Shown: piece after piece, positions 26,712-35,969 of the stretch
Numbering within the stretch: position 1 is the first letter of the stretch
Layout of the letters: every line of letters starts with the position of its first letter
Assembly (NCBI GenBank): GCA_029932675.1
Contig: JAOZPP010000022.1
Coordinates: 1 to 40,432, forward strand
Origin: a bacterium
GTDB taxonomy: Bacteria > SM23-81 > DAOVCL01
Length of the DNA stretch: 40,432 nt
Direction of reading: 5' to 3'
Translations under genes and position numbers: made by a program
Notes under the pieces: generated by a model
Databases searched by the model: none
Told to the model about the DNA's origin: nothing
The model's input: the letters and a program-made list of their open reading frames with translations, nothing else

Positions 26712-27001
26712 GGCCTCCTCCCCCTTGATGGGGAAGGAGTAAGGAGAGGTGAGTCCGTGCCCCCAGGCCCCCTGCCCTTAAATATGCTGAGGTGGCAGAA
26801 ACCCCTTTCTGCCACCTCTAATGTGCTGTCAGGGCTTCAGCCCTAACAGCTCCATTATCTCCCTCTCCCGCATACTCATAAAACAGCTGTAGGGACAGGG
26901 CTTCAGCCCTGTCCGAAACTCCAAACATCTCCTCCCCCTTGATAGGGAAGGACTAAGGAGAGGGTGACCCAACCTTCTCCCAAATCTCCCTGCAAGCTGA
27001 G
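26712..27001. repeat. Repeat block right of the ParE pair (gene-free stretch 26629-27096)
   Basis: Two copies of a CCCCCTTGAT-GGGAAGGA-TAAGGAGAG string (about 26721 and 26934), a GGTGGCAGAAA..TTTCTGCCACC hairpin near 26790-26817, CTGTCAGGGC..GCCCTAACAG near 26824-26848, GGACAGGGC/GCCCTGTCC near 26893-26915, and the second perfect copy of the 42-bp repeat (26960-27001). No gene is supported. Confidence 0.8.
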
Positions 27002-27096
27002 CGCCTTCATTTTGCTTTAAGAGCCCTTAACTCCTCAAGCTGACAACCGACACCTGACCGCTGACACCTGATAATCATTTACGATCTACGGCTTCT

Positions 27097-30000
27097 TCAT
27101 CTGATTAGCACCATCTTCTTTGTCTCTACAAAGTCCCCCGCTTCGAGCCTATAGAAGTAGACACCGCTGACCACTTCATTGCCTGATTGGCTCCTTGAGT
27201 CCCAGCGGACTATCTTGTATCCTGCCCTCTGGGACTCATTCACCAAGGTGATCACCTTTTGACCCAGGACGTTGTAGATGGAGAGCTTGACATAGCACTC
27301 CTCTGGCAGAGCATATTTGATCTCGGTAATCGGATTGAAGGGGTTAGGGTAGTTCTGACTCAAAGAGAAAACCTTTGGCAATCCACTCAAAACCCTGTTT
27401 CCCCCCACACCTACATATAAATAGTTTGATAGACCGGACCAGTTGAAAACCTCATCCGCAGTTTTCATGGCGAAGTAGTAGGTAGTGTCCAATGATAAAT
27501 CGGTTACCATGCAGCTATCTTTGGACCCTGCAGGAGAGGGTGTAGGCTCGCCCGATACTGTGTCTGCGTCAGCCCACCAGATGCTATCAGGAACAGTCCC
27601 TAATTCCAAAGTCGAATAACGAATATCATAACAGTAAGCCGTGCCAGTATTTCCGTTATCCCCAGGGGCAGTCCAAATCAAGGTGACCGTACTATCAACA
27701 GGGCCAGTAGTGGCTAAATCCGCTATTGAAGCCGGAGGCGTGGTGTCTATAAGACTAAAGCTCCAATTTAACTGCTGGCACTGCGTTTCCAGCCCATAAC
27801 TATCATAAGCTTTAACTTTCCAATAGATTACAGAATTACCCGGTAATTGGCTTGGGGTTGCATCCGATGCCTGATACTGGCTTTCCTTTAAGCTATATAC
27901 AACGCTTGTTGAACCTGGATTGTAAACCGAACTTGTTCCAAAATAAAGCGTATAGTAGACGCTGTCGTCGGGATCGGATACGAAAGCCTCTTCCCAATCA
28001 AAGGTCAATGTATCGGTATAAATTGTCAGCCCACTATCTGGATAAATAAGGTTAAAAGTGCTTGGTGGCGATTTTATAGTCAAGTGGAGTGGGATTTCAA
28101 AGGAGTTGGAGGAAGTGGAGACATTGACGGTAGCGTAATACTCGCCTGTGGCTATGGTATCGGGGACAAGGATATAACCCTCAATTAGCATAAGAGAATC
28201 TGCCATAAGGTAGGTTGAAGGCAAGTCCGTGGTAATGTTTTCAGAGGGAATTAAATTACCAGCAGAATCCACTATGTCGGAGAAGGTGACGGATATGTCG
28301 CTTACATCCTGCTGCTCGCCAATTTCCTTTATGCCGAAATAGAAACACAGCGAATCCCCCGGAAAAGTCAATTCATCAATCCTGCTGCAAGTGGGTCTTA
28401 ACACAGCGGGGTGAGTCCCGATCTCCGTAAGGTTAACCGAGAAGAAGTCCGAGTCCGTAACAGCCACTCCCTTGACAACTACCTCAAATGTCTTACCTCC
28501 AGATTGAGGAATTCTGATGACTTCTGGATTGGTTCCTGAGCCGGAATAATAGGCTCCGGGTATTTGGACTTCGGGCTCGCCAGTGCTATAGTTCTGCCCA
28601 ACATGTAAACTGTCTTCATCATAGATATGCAGATCCAAGTCACTTCCCTGGAATGTAAGTGAGAATTCTGATGTCACAATGTCCGGGGGGGTTGAAACCG
28701 AGTCGACCACACTTTCACCTTGATGAATAAAGCCTTCAGCTATATTCTGAAACTGATCAGCAGCGCCCAAAATGGCACACCAATATGGAGTAAGACACTT
28801 GAATTCAGTTTTGAAGGGGTATACGTTACCGCTGGTTATGACACGAAAATCAACTAAGTACTTGTCTATCCCTAAAAGGGAATTGCGCGGAAAGGTATAG
28901 GATATTTCAATGTCCTTCTGCTCGTTTGGCTGGAATTCCACAACATCGCTTTTGAGAAAGCCAAGATATTCGACTTCATCCCCCCATATACCACTGCTCA
29001 CTTGGGAAACACCCATAACTACCTGTGCCGTTCCGCTTTTGACCGGGTCGAGGTTGTGAACGGTCACGGTGGCTGTTTGTGTGCCGATATCATTATCGGT
29101 GCAAATATCAGGAGTGTTTGGTGCAGAAATTTTCCATGTCGTCGAGCAGTCATTGAACTGAGGATTCTCTATCGAGCTTTCCACCTCATCCAAGATAGTA
29201 AAATAGAGGCTCATGGCGTTCGCTACATCATCAGGCCAGGAGGCGATCAACTTAGTCAAGAAAATTGCCAAATCTATTTCGCCTTTGAATTGAAGGATTT
29301 CAATAAAATCTGAGGCCAGACAACCTGCTGACCAAGCAAAGAAAACTGCCTCACCCACAGGGCCTGCCACTACAGTGCCAGTAAGCTTGGCAATCAGACC
29401 ACCTGCTTGGCCGGCAACGCAGACGAAATTTTTAACTTCTTTAATTTTCTCCATAGTTTCCAGTTTTTCCTTCTGGTCATGATAGTAATTAACCTGTGTC
29501 CCCGTAGCTCCTAATATCGCATGTTCACTGTTGTCTATGTCACATCTACCTGGCAATCGCCAGTAAGCGGGAACTTCAACATTGCGCGGTCCTCCACCAG
29601 GCTTGGCAAGGGAATAGAAATTCGCAACCTTGTTAATTCTCTCAATCACATCCTCTAATGGGTATGTTTTAGACACAAAAGGAGGGATATTTAGGTTTGC
29701 ATTATAGCTCGCAATTTCGTCTAATGCCTCGCCATACGAGAGGTTCAGTGCTCTATCTTCCAGGATAATCCTAGTCTGGGTATGAAATTCTTCCAGGAGA
29801 AAATTCTGCTTTTGAAATTCAGAATAATTGGCAAAACCTGGCTCGAGGCTATTTTCCAGAAGCTGGACCAATCTGTCCTTCTCTAAGTTCAATATCAATT
29901 TCTTAATTAGCCACACAAGCCCCCCAGAATATGCCATCAAATTACCTCCAGTTACTCCTCTTATTTTCAATAGCTTAGAGATATAGTCTGCACTTATTCT

Positions 30001-32397
30001 TAATCCCGTCAAACTCATTAACTCGCCCAAGAAATCCTTGCCATAGTGATTATTCTCTGACTCATACAGTTGGTGAAAACCGCTACCTGACACATTTGCA
30101 GCCGCACTAACAGTTTCAACTATGTAGTTGTGCACTTTAACTTCTAACTGCTGCAGTGCAAGTACCAAAGGTTCCGTTGAGATGCTGTCAACTGCGCCAA
30201 ACTTGGCCACAAAGGCATCATGATTCCCTCCTGCATAGTCGCTTTGGTAAGGGTTGACCATGGGGAAGTCGGTGGATTTAGTTTCTCCCGTCACATAGGC
30301 GCAGCCTTCGCCATCCACTGCTATGCCACGACCCCAATCATTACCACTCCCCCCCAGGTAGGTGCTGTAGATAAGCGAGGTACCAAAGGCCGATAGTTTG
30401 GTTACGAGGACATCTTCGTCGCCATTTAAATTTCCCTGGTAAGGGTTGACCATGGGGAAGTCCGAAGATGTGGTGAATCCCGTCACATATGCGTTACCTG
30501 AGCCATCCACTGCTATGCCACGACCCCAATCATTACCACTCCCTCCCAAGTAGGTGCTGTAAACGAGGGAATTGCCAGAGGTTGAGAATTTGGTTACAAA
30601 AGCATCAATAGAGCCATCCAAAGTTCCATCATAAGGGTTGGCCGTGGGGAAGTCGGAAGAGTAAGTTTCTCCCGTCACATAGGCGCAGCCTTCTGCATTC
30701 GCCGTTACGCCATAGCCCCTATCTCTACTGCTCCCACCCAGATAGGTGCTGTAGACAAGGGAGATGCCAGAGGCCGAAAGCTTGGTTACAAAAATATCCT
30801 CATAACCATTGAAACCCTCATCATAAGGGTTGACCATGGGGAAGTCGGAGGACTCAGTGTATCCCGTCACATATGCGTTACCTGAGCCATCCACTGCTAT
30901 GCTATAGCCCTCATCGTAATCGCTCCCACCCAGATAGGTGCTGTAGACAAGGGAGCTACCAGAGGCCGAAAGCTTGGTTACAAAACTATCCCAAGCTCCA
31001 TTGTAACTGCCATCGTAAGGATTCTCAGTGGGGAAGTCGGAGAATCCAGTTGCTCCTGTCACATATGCATTGCCTGAGCTATCCACCGCTATGGCATTAC
31101 CCCACTCACCACCGCTCCCCCCCAAGTAGGTGCTGAAGATGAGGGAACTACCAGAGGCCGAAAGCTTGGTTACGAAAGCATCTGCGCCGCCATCCAAGCT
31201 TCCCTGGTAAGGGTTGGCCGTGGGGAAGTCGGAAGAGTAAGTAGCTCCCGTCACATAGGCGCAGCCTTCTGCATTCGCCGTTACGCCATAGCCCGCATCC
31301 CCACTGCTCCCACCCAGATAGGTGCTGTAGACAAGGGAGCTACCAGAGGCCGAAAGCTTGGTTACAAAACTATCCCAAGCTCCATTGTAAGTTGTATCGT
31401 ACCCGCCGGGTGTAGTGGGGAAGTCGAAGGAACTAGTCATTCCTGTCACATATGCATTGCCTGAACTATCCACCGCTATGGCATAGCCATAATCATCGCC
31501 ATAGCCCCCATCAGTGGGGCTCCCACCCAGGTAGGTACTGTAGACAAGCTCCGGATCAATATACAACGGTTGGCTTCGATCGTAATCGTTATCTAAAACA
31601 AAACCAAACTTGGTTCCATCCAAGATTACATAGCGACAGGGTATTTCCCGCCTCTTGCCCCCGATCTTCTGATAGGCATAAGGCACCCGCTCGATGACAT
31701 CACCAAATTTGGTGGAAACCACCAGTTCACCCTGGGTATTAACCGAGAGCGAATTTACGCCATCATACTCTATCCGTATCCGGGAGGGATCAGCGCCCGG
31801 GTTGACGATGAAGTCATACTTCAGGGAATGACCATCGCCGTAATACTTCAGGTCTATCCCCGGGTAGATATCCCGATATTTCACCGCAGAGTAGTTGGGG
31901 ACATCAGTGCGCCACTTGGATGGGTCGTTGCCTAAAAAGTAGTTGCACTTATGGGGAAGCATCCCTTCACCAATGACCTCAGCATCGGGATTGGCCCCCA
32001 CAAACCTGGCCCGAACCAGAAGCCCCTCTCTCTTGTAACGAGGTCTGCGGAATTTGTCCAGGGGATCTGGCATACCAGAGACGCTTGCCCAAGGCCCCAG
32101 TGGTTCATCTATGAGCTCGTCGGTCTCTCGGCTGAAAAGATAAGCTACCTCACCGCCGGCAAAATAGAATGTCGCCCCCGGAGCATTACAGCGGAACTTG
32201 GTCCTCTCCCCAAACTGCCCCTGATTCTCAGTGAACGACAGCGGCATAGAGGACAACTTGGAAACAACCAATTGCCTCTGTGTGGGGGTAGGCTCATTGG
32301 CAAGATTGCTGCCTGGGGCGAGCCTTGCTGCCATAGCACTCCCAACGAGTGCTACGCTCAAAATACAGAGCATTCCTATTAAAAGTCCCTTTTTCAT
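27097..32397 (-). CDS. Large secreted SBBP beta-propeller protein with DUF7948, FnIII and type IX-like sorting domain
   Basis: 1766 residues. Signal peptide [23 protein letters not shown]; a DUF7948-type domain (about 45-290, [38 protein letters not shown]); seven SBBP repeats of about 64 residues ([38 protein letters not shown]), expected to form a beta-propeller. A long helical middle region is of unknown role. Then come Ig-like segments, a fibronectin type III domain ([20 protein letters not shown]) and a C-terminal Por/T9SS sorting domain ([28 protein letters not shown]). The start has GGGGGAAGG upstream. This is a surface or adhesion-type protein, likely exported by the same system as the beta-helix protein at the window start. 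Confidence 0.9.
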   Translation of the reverse strand: MKKGLLIGMLCILSVALVGSAMAARLAPGSNLANEPTPTQRQLVVSKLSSMPLSFTENQGQFGERTKFRCNAPGATFYFAGGEVAYLFSRETDELIDEPLGPWASVSGMPDPLDKFRRPRYKREGLLVRARFVGANPDAEVIGEGMLPHKCNYFLGNDPSKWRTDVPNYSAVKYRDIYPGIDLKYYGDGHSLKYDFIVNPGADPSRIRIEYDGVNSLSVNTQGELVVSTKFGDVIERVPYAYQKIGGKRREIPCRYVILDGTKFGFVLDNDYDRSQPLYIDPELVYSTYLGGSPTDGGYGDDYGYAIAVDSSGNAYVTGMTSSFDFPTTPGGYDTTYNGAWDSFVTKLSASGSSLVYSTYLGGSSGDAGYGVTANAEGCAYVTGATYSSDFPTANPYQGSLDGGADAFVTKLSASGSSLIFSTYLGGSGGEWGNAIAVDSSGNAYVTGATGFSDFPTENPYDGSYNGAWDSFVTKLSASGSSLVYSTYLGGSDYDEGYSIAVDGSGNAYVTGYTESSDFPMVNPYDEGFNGYEDIFVTKLSASGISLVYSTYLGGSSRDRGYGVTANAEGCAYVTGETYSSDFPTANPYDGTLDGSIDAFVTKFSTSGNSLVYSTYLGGSGNDWGRGIAVDGSGNAYVTGFTTSSDFPMVNPYQGNLNGDEDVLVTKLSAFGTSLIYSTYLGGSGNDWGRGIAVDGEGCAYVTGETKSTDFPMVNPYQSDYAGGNHDAFVAKFGAVDSISTEPLVLALQQLEVKVHNYIVETVSAAANVSGSGFHQLYESENNHYGKDFLGELMSLTGLRISADYISKLLKIRGVTGGNLMAYSGGLVWLIKKLILNLEKDRLVQLLENSLEPGFANYSEFQKQNFLLEEFHTQTRIILEDRALNLSYGEALDEIASYNANLNIPPFVSKTYPLEDVIERINKVANFYSLAKPGGGPRNVEVPAYWRLPGRCDIDNSEHAILGATGTQVNYYHDQKEKLETMEKIKEVKNFVCVAGQAGGLIAKLTGTVVAGPVGEAVFFAWSAGCLASDFIEILQFKGEIDLAIFLTKLIASWPDDVANAMSLYFTILDEVESSIENPQFNDCSTTWKISAPNTPDICTDNDIGTQTATVTVHNLDPVKSGTAQVVMGVSQVSSGIWGDEVEYLGFLKSDVVEFQPNEQKDIEISYTFPRNSLLGIDKYLVDFRVITSGNVYPFKTEFKCLTPYWCAILGAADQFQNIAEGFIHQGESVVDSVSTPPDIVTSEFSLTFQGSDLDLHIYDEDSLHVGQNYSTGEPEVQIPGAYYSGSGTNPEVIRIPQSGGKTFEVVVKGVAVTDSDFFSVNLTEIGTHPAVLRPTCSRIDELTFPGDSLCFYFGIKEIGEQQDVSDISVTFSDIVDSAGNLIPSENITTDLPSTYLMADSLMLIEGYILVPDTIATGEYYATVNVSTSSNSFEIPLHLTIKSPPSTFNLIYPDSGLTIYTDTLTFDWEEAFVSDPDDSVYYTLYFGTSSVYNPGSTSVVYSLKESQYQASDATPSQLPGNSVIYWKVKAYDSYGLETQCQQLNWSFSLIDTTPPASIADLATTGPVDSTVTLIWTAPGDNGNTGTAYCYDIRYSTLELGTVPDSIWWADADTVSGEPTPSPAGSKDSCMVTDLSLDTTYYFAMKTADEVFNWSGLSNYLYVGVGGNRVLSGLPKVFSLSQNYPNPFNPITEIKYALPEECYVKLSIYNVLGQKVITLVNESQRAGYKIVRWDSRSQSGNEVVSGVYFYRLEAGDFVETKKMVLIR
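30180..31560 (-). repeat. Coding tandem repeats (SBBP units)
   Basis: Seven units of about 192 nt (the STYLGGS codons recur at about 189-207 nt steps) with very similar DNA. Two subtypes exist: [13 protein letters not shown] (units 1, 3, 4, 6) and [13 protein letters not shown] (units 2, 5). Unit 7 ([13 protein letters not shown]) combines both. The order suggests that units 2-4 and 5-7 arose by block duplication. Confidence 0.85.
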
Positions 32398-32437
32398 AAT
32401 CCTTCCCCCTCGTTTTGAAAGCTTTTTAGTGTAGTCC

Positions 32438-32573
32438 GTTCCTTTTGGGCAGGGCTGAAGCCCTGTCCCTACGCCTTTTCCACCCAGCTTTAGCTGGGGT
32501 TGTGGGGCTTTAGCCCCATCTTGCGGGCAGGGAGAAAGGGGCCTGAAAGGCCCTTAACCCTGCACTAAAGTGC
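32438..32573. repeat. Composite multi-hairpin element (in gene-free stretch 32398-33017)
   Basis: Five hairpins in about 135 bp: GGCAGGGCT/AGCCCTGTCC (about 32448-32468), CCCAGCT-TT-AGCTGGG (32483-32498), GGGGCT-TT-AGCCCC (32504-32517), GGGCCT-GAA-AGGCCC (32539-32553) and GCACT-AA-AGTGC (32562-32573). The last four recur in the same order at 33931-34064. The rest of the stretch shows a GCAGAAGCCCTCTTCCGC hairpin (about 32956) and the direct repeat listed separately. Confidence 0.8.
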
Positions 32574-32715
32574 GGTAGATTGATTTCAGGGCAGGGGCTC
32601 TCACGCACCGCTCATCTTTCCCATCCCAGACGATCGAGTGCCCTCTACCCCTCCTTCTCCCCCAAAATGTTACAGCTTTAAGCTAACTGCTGATTGCTGA
32701 AGGCAGTATCAGAGT

Positions 32716-32772
32716 CAAAGGGGTCAGGTCTACACATTTGACAATCCGACTCTTTTCTCCTATTCTTGCAAC
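32716..32772. repeat. Direct repeat left of the UPF0175/DUF3368 pair
   Basis: About 56 bp starting AAAGGGGTCAGGTCTACAC and ending TATTCTTGCAAC; the second copy is 33726-33781 with three mismatches. GGGGTCAGGTCTTGC starts again at 32780. Strings of the GGGGTCAGGTCT type are, from memory, often seen beside IS200-like/REP-associated transposons; no transposase is present here. Confidence 0.8.
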
Positions 32773-33017
32773 AAAGTAAGGGGTCAGGTCTTGCTTTTTG
32801 CTATCCTGAGACTACCCTACTTACGCTTGAGTGCTGAACCCCAAAAATCCCCCAACTTCCCTCAGACTCTATCCACTCCCACAGAAAATATCAAGGAAAT
32901 TTCGTCCCTCTACCCTTAGCAAGAGTGTGAACCTGTTCCCTGGATAGCTTGATGTAGCAGAAGCCCTCTTCCGCCATCCATTAACTTTGGCATGCTTTGG
33001 TTAGGGAAGTGTATCAA

Positions 33018-33470
33018 TTATTCATCAGCTAATCTCATTACTTCCTCTTCCATCGCTTCTGAAATCCTAAACTTTGCACATTTGAGCTTTTCTAATACAG
33101 CCTTCACAGAATTTATAATCCCCTCCTGTTTAGCCTTCAAAATAACACCCAATAATCCAGTGAATCTCAAATCCAAATTTTTGGCTAACTTCCTTGCTTT
33201 TTGATCATCCAATATCATCAAACTATCTTCAATCTCGAGAGAAAGGGCTATTGTACTGGCTTCGCCCAAGTCTATCAAATTATTCAATATCTGCAGGTAC
33301 TTCCTGTCTGAAACTTCCTTAATCTCAATCCAATCTGCTAAACTTCTGCCAAACTCATCAAAAACTTCTTCAGTGATATAGATTCTTCCATAAAGCTCTC
33401 TCAATATAGACATCATACCAATATTATCCAAAGTAATCAAACAGCTCGAATTGGAAATCACATTAGGCAT
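33018..33470 (-). CDS. DUF3368 PIN-domain toxin
   Basis: A 150-residue PIN-fold protein of the DUF3368 group: ISNSSCLITLDNIG at the N-terminus (the first acidic residue of the usual xSDxSPLI is Asn), then YITEEVFDEFG, LGEASTIALSLE, LMILDDQKARKLA and LRFTGLLGVILKAKQ. These proteins are predicted RNases paired with UPF0175 antitoxins, which is exactly the neighbour here. ISNSS instead of ISDTS could weaken metal binding. Its start overlaps the antitoxin end by 8 nt. The pair is bounded by direct repeats. Confidence 0.85.
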   Translation of the reverse strand: MPNVISNSSCLITLDNIGMMSILRELYGRIYITEEVFDEFGRSLADWIEIKEVSDRKYLQILNNLIDLGEASTIALSLEIEDSLMILDDQKARKLAKNLDLRFTGLLGVILKAKQEGIINSVKAVLEKLKCAKFRISEAMEEEVMRLADE

Positions 33471-33690
33471 GTTTAAAATCCTTCTCTATTTCTTCTACAT
33501 CATAATTGAAAAGCGAAACCCCATAATCACCAAGTAATTCCATAAAGGTTCGTTTGGAAACTCCCGCTAAGTCCGCGGCTTGTCCAAGGGAGAGTTTCCC
33601 TTCTTCATATAATCTTGAGGCTATGATAAGGGTCAACTCTCTTGGCTCAACATCTACAAAGTCTGGTATACTGATCTGTATCGTCTGCAT
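33463..33690 (-). CDS. UPF0175 antitoxin
   Basis: A 75-residue UPF0175 protein: IPDFVDVEPRELTLIIASRL, YEEGKLSLGQAADLAGVSKRTFMELLGDYGV, an HTH of the family that pairs with DUF3368 toxins and probably represses the operon. AAGGAGG stands 7 nt before the ATG. A clear promoter was not found in the short upstream stretch, which joins the direct repeat at 33726-33781; part of the promoter could lie in that repeat. Confidence 0.88.
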   Translation of the reverse strand: MQTIQISIPDFVDVEPRELTLIIASRLYEEGKLSLGQAADLAGVSKRTFMELLGDYGVSLFNYDVEEIEKDFKHA

Positions 33691-33725
33691 GATGAATCCT
33701 CCTTACCTCTGTTTCTTTGATATTT

Positions 33726-33781
33726 AAAAGGGTCAGGTCTACACATTTGACAATCCGACCCTTTTCTCCTATTCTTGGAAC
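33726..33781. repeat. Direct repeat right of the UPF0175/DUF3368 pair
   Basis: Second copy of the repeat at 32716-32772 (AAAAGGGTCAGGTCTACAC.. to ..TATTCTTGGAAC), offset about 1.01 kb, same orientation, three mismatches. Confidence 0.8.
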
Positions 33782-33894
33782 CGCCTTTCTATATCCACAA
33801 TCTTTTGCCAACTGGCATGAATTGGGGTCAAACCTCTAAATGCCAATTAACACTCTGCACTACGTCTGCTTAATCATATCTATCCGCCCCCTTT

Positions 33895-34064
33895 GGACTC
33901 CGGTAAATCGGAGTCCCTGCGGTTTTTCTACCCGGCTTTTAGCCGAGGGTTGATAGGGTTTTAGCCCGTTTGGAGTGTTGTGACTCCTGTCACAGTATGC
34001 GTCAACAAGAGTTGACGCACACCATAGAGGGCCCCAAAAGGCCCTCAACCCTGCACTAAAGTGC
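33895..34064. repeat. Composite multi-hairpin element (fills most of gene-free stretch 33782-34092)
   Basis: Seven hairpins in about 170 bp: GGACTCCG/CGGAGTCC (33895-33916), CGGCT-TTT-AGCCG (33933-33945), GGG/CCC (33956-33967), TGTGAC-TCCT-GTCACA (33979-33994), TGCGTCAAC/GTTGACGCA (33998-34019), GAGGGCC/GGCCCTC (34027-34046) and GCACT-AA-AGTGC (34053-34064). The order matches 32483-32573 and, inverted, 3405-3515. Confidence 0.85.
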
Positions 34065-34092
34065 AGAATCAGTTCACTTCGGTCCGCTTATT

Positions 34093-34558
34093 TCAATTGG
34101 GGAAACTGCCCAATTTATTCCTAACCTTAAACGGATTGATGAATTCAACTCCTTCAATAACTCGTCCACTTGGGAAATCCTCGGTATAGATCCTTTTGAC
34201 GTCTGCCCTTTTAGCCGCTGCCCAAATTAACGCATCCCAAAAAGAGAATTGGTATTCTATTCTGCCTCTGATAGCCTCCATAACCATTTGAACATAAGGG
34301 GAAATGACCCTCCAGTTAGAGGACAAGGTTCTCTATAATAGATTTAGTATCAGATTTAGTATCTTCCAAGCTGATAATAGGGCTACCAGCGCGTGTAGCT
34401 TCCACAAAAAACTCACACAGCACCTGAATGCTAATCACACCAATAACCTTGTCCCAACACTGCCGCATTAACCCCTTGGCAATCTTTTGTTTAATACCGG
34501 CATCACGGTCATAAGCATAGAGGAGAATATTGGTATCAATAAAGACGCTATCTCACAT
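34093..34558 (-). pseudogene. VapC-type PIN toxin, broken by a stop codon and a frameshift
   Basis: Translating the minus strand from 34552 gives DSVFIDTNILLYAYDRDAG, a typical PIN-domain start with the metal Asp (FIDTN), then IAKGLMRQCWDKVIGVIS and IQVLCEFFVEATRAG. The frame stops near 34322 (IIENLVL-stop) and continues in another frame with SNWRVISPYVQMVMEAI, YQFSFWDALIWAAA and IYTEDFPSGRVIEGVEFINPF, the C-terminal half with its own metal-site residues. The only upstream ATG (34558) is directly followed by TGA; a former CGA (Arg) codon changed by one transition would explain it. With both a nonsense codon and a frameshift the toxin is surely inactive. The antitoxin gene upstream is intact. 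Confidence 0.85.
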
Positions 34559-34769
34559 GGAGTTCATCCCGTGAGCGGTAGTATGACCCACCGCCAAGTT
34601 GAAAGCCCCGATCCATCCGTTCCAACTCCTGTTTCATGGCGACAATGTAAGATTGGTTTCTCTCCTTCTCATCATGAAAGATAACTTCTACCTCAACTCC
34701 CTCTTTTGCCTTTACAGGTTCAAGCAATTCAACAGATTTTCCTCTATATACGCCCTTTACTATGGCCAT
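34548..34769 (-). CDS. DUF104/AF2212-like antitoxin
   Basis: A 73-residue protein beginning MAIVKGVYRGKSVELLEPVKAKEGVEVEVIF (split here for reading: MAIVKGVYRGKSVELLEP, then VKAKEGVEVEVIF), the signature of DUF104 antitoxins that pair with VapC-like toxins. A TTG at 34784 is possible, but GAGGGG 8 nt before the ATG at 34769 supports this start. It overlaps the broken VapC. Intact and with its own promoter, it may persist as a solitary antitoxin. Confidence 0.85.
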   Translation of the reverse strand: MAIVKGVYRGKSVELLEPVKAKEGVEVEVIFHDEKERNQSYIVAMKQELERMDRGFQLGGGSYYRSRDELHVR

Positions 34770-34830
34770 AGTTGTTCCCCTCAATTAAAGAACCTTAATT
34801 CACCCAATTCCTCTTGAACCTTACCTCTAT

Positions 34831-34859
34831 AATTTAAGTAAACTCCTGTGATTTGTCAA
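34831..34859 (-). promoter_or_regulatory. Promoter of the DUF104/VapC pair
   Basis: On the minus strand TTGACA (34859-34854), 17 nt, TAAATT (34836-34831), about 60 nt before the ATG at 34769. Confidence 0.7.
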
Positions 34860-34915
34860 CAGATTCTCTTTACAATCTTGATTGAATCCCCACGAGATAA
34901 TCAATCCAGGGAAGA

Positions 34916-35170
34916 GGTGGCAGAAGCCCTCTTCTGCCACCTTCTCCTTTGCCGTTAGAACAGGGGTTCTGACGATTCAGGGAGGGAGTTCTAACCGCTC
35001 AGCCGCCATAACCCTGCACTAAAGTGCGGTAGAACCCCTTCTACTCGGTTTTAACTCTTGGTTCCTCGGAGGGTGGCAGAAGCCCTCTTTTGCCGTCAGA
35101 ATCGGGGTTCTGACGGCTCAGGGCTATTTTCTATTTCCCATCTTTTGGGGGAGGAACCCTGACGGCACTG
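34916..35170. repeat. Hairpin cluster (part of gene-free stretch 34860-35738)
   Basis: GGTGGCAGAAG-CCCT-CTTCTGCCACC (34916-34941, 11-bp stem), a second GGTGGCAGAAGCCCTC near 35072 that runs on into TTGCCGTCAGAA..TTCTGACGG, and ACCCTGCACTAAAGTGC (35011-35027), which also occurs at 34048-34064 and 32557-32573. Between 35400 and 35563 I see nothing but AT-rich sequence; 35678-35738 is short and plain. Confidence 0.75.
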
Positions 35171-35187
35171 GTCCTGCAATGCAGCTA

Positions 35188-35231
35188 AAAAAACCGGCCT
35201 GCCTTGATTTAATCCTTCGGCAGCCCGGCTA
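35188..35231 (-). terminator. Intrinsic terminator of leader 1
   Basis: GCCGGGCTGCC (35230-35220) pairs with GGCAGGCCGG (35204-35195), then seven T on the minus strand. The 5' strand is also the 3' strand of the proposed aptamer. Confidence 0.75.
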
Positions 35232-35354
35232 TATGATGTTATTTGACCAGCAGCTCAAGGATACCACCTTGAGCCCTGTGGCTTTGTCCCTCCTGATTCC
35301 TCCCTCTCCCGCTTTGTTTGCCGAGAAAGTTGTGATCTTTAATCATCGGAATCT
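35188..35354 (-). ncRNA. Structured leader RNA 1, GEMM-I (c-di-GMP) riboswitch-like, with terminator
   Basis: Transcribed leftward from the promoter at 35361-35389. Conserved blocks shared with leader 2: CTCGGCAAAC, GGAGGGACAAAGCC, ACAGGGCTCAA, AGCCGGGCTGCCGAAGGA. CTCAAGG/CCTTGAG forms a stem, and CGGCA near the 5' side can pair with TGCCG at the 3' side. The 3' strand can alternatively pair with GGCAGGCCGG, followed by TTTTTTT (35188-35194), a typical riboswitch-terminator switch. The GGCAAAC, ACAAAGCC and GCCGGG-TGCCG elements recall GEMM-I aptamers, but the usual GGGACGCAAAGCC is shortened and the P1b hairpin is not clear. The next gene leftward, at 34769, is about 400 nt away and has its own promoter. 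Confidence 0.5.
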
Positions 35355-35360
35355 ATGTTA

Positions 35361-35389
35361 AAATAGCAAACTACCACCTCTCTGTCAAG
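35361..35389 (-). promoter_or_regulatory. Promoter of leader 1
   Basis: On the minus strand TTGACA (35389-35384), 17 nt, TATTTT (35366-35361). Confidence 0.75.
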
Positions 35390-35562
35390 AAATTTTCACA
35401 TTCAGACTCATTTCTTATTAATCCGTTGGAAAACAGTGAGATATGGGTTCATAATTTGGCAATAGAGGGGAAGCTTTTTGAGTGTTTTGGGCATCTCTCC
35501 AATAAAAATAAAGCAGACAAGAGATCTCCAACTATGGCAACCTCAACGCCCTATCCCTCAGA

Positions 35563-35677
35563 TCTATTCTGGACACATATAGATCCAGATTTTGCAATCA
35601 CTCCAATGGGGGAAAGCTTCGTCAGGGCAGGAGCCCTGACGACACGGAGGAAATCTCAATGACTTGAGTTAATCTGC
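35563..35677. repeat. Direct repeat left of the DUF2283 pair
   Basis: About 115 bp; the first 44 bp (TCTATTCTGGACACATATAG.. to ..CACTCCAA) are identical to 36524-36567, and similarity runs on to AATCTGC. Contains the hairpin CGTCAGGGC-AGGA-GCCCTGACG (35620-35641). Confidence 0.88.
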
Positions 35678-35738
35678 ATCCCATAAGGTTTACCAAAAAA
35701 GCGAAATTCAATTAAGCGGGTTCAAATTACGCTATATC

Positions 35739-35969
35739 CTACTTCTCCGATATACTCTTGGCATTTAAAACAGTCACCCCAACAAGTTGCTCCCCATCGT
35801 AATGGTAAATAAAATTCCCTTCCATAATACTATCATCGGCACATTGAGGCTTCCGAAAACTAATATACAGGGTATCCGTCTCTTCATCATAATCGACCCA
35901 ATAATGGTTTCCGTCAAGTTTTAAAAGATGAGGAATAACAGATGTATCGAATTCTTTTACTTTGCCCAT
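35739..35969 (-). CDS. DUF2283 protein (probable antitoxin)
   Basis: A 76-residue DUF2283 protein: WVDYDEETDTLYISFRKPQ, DDSIMEGNFIYHYDGEQLVGVTVLNAKSI, the family's compact beta fold. DUF2283 proteins often accompany small RNase-like toxins. Its ATG lies inside the end of the upstream gene (overlap 13 nt), so the order is toxin-like gene first, the reverse of the other pairs here. Confidence 0.85.
   Translation of the reverse strand: MGKVKEFDTSVIPHLLKLDGNHYWVDYDEETDTLYISFRKPQCADDSIMEGNFIYHYDGEQLVGVTVLNAKSISEK

Noticed and set aside
32716-33781. Complete insertion sequence
   Set aside because: Repeats flank the region, but the only genes inside are the antitoxin and toxin; no transposase motif was found.
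33895-34064. Possible CRISPR array
   Set aside because: The repeated units are different hairpins in close succession, without a constant repeat, regular spacers or cas genes.
34553-34558. TGA at codon 2 of VapC read as an amino acid
   Set aside because: TGA ends several clear genes here and Trp is encoded by TGG, and a frameshift further on breaks the gene anyway.
35426-35662. 78-codon plus-strand frame
   Set aside because: More than half is the direct repeat with its hairpin; no ribosome binding site or family pattern.
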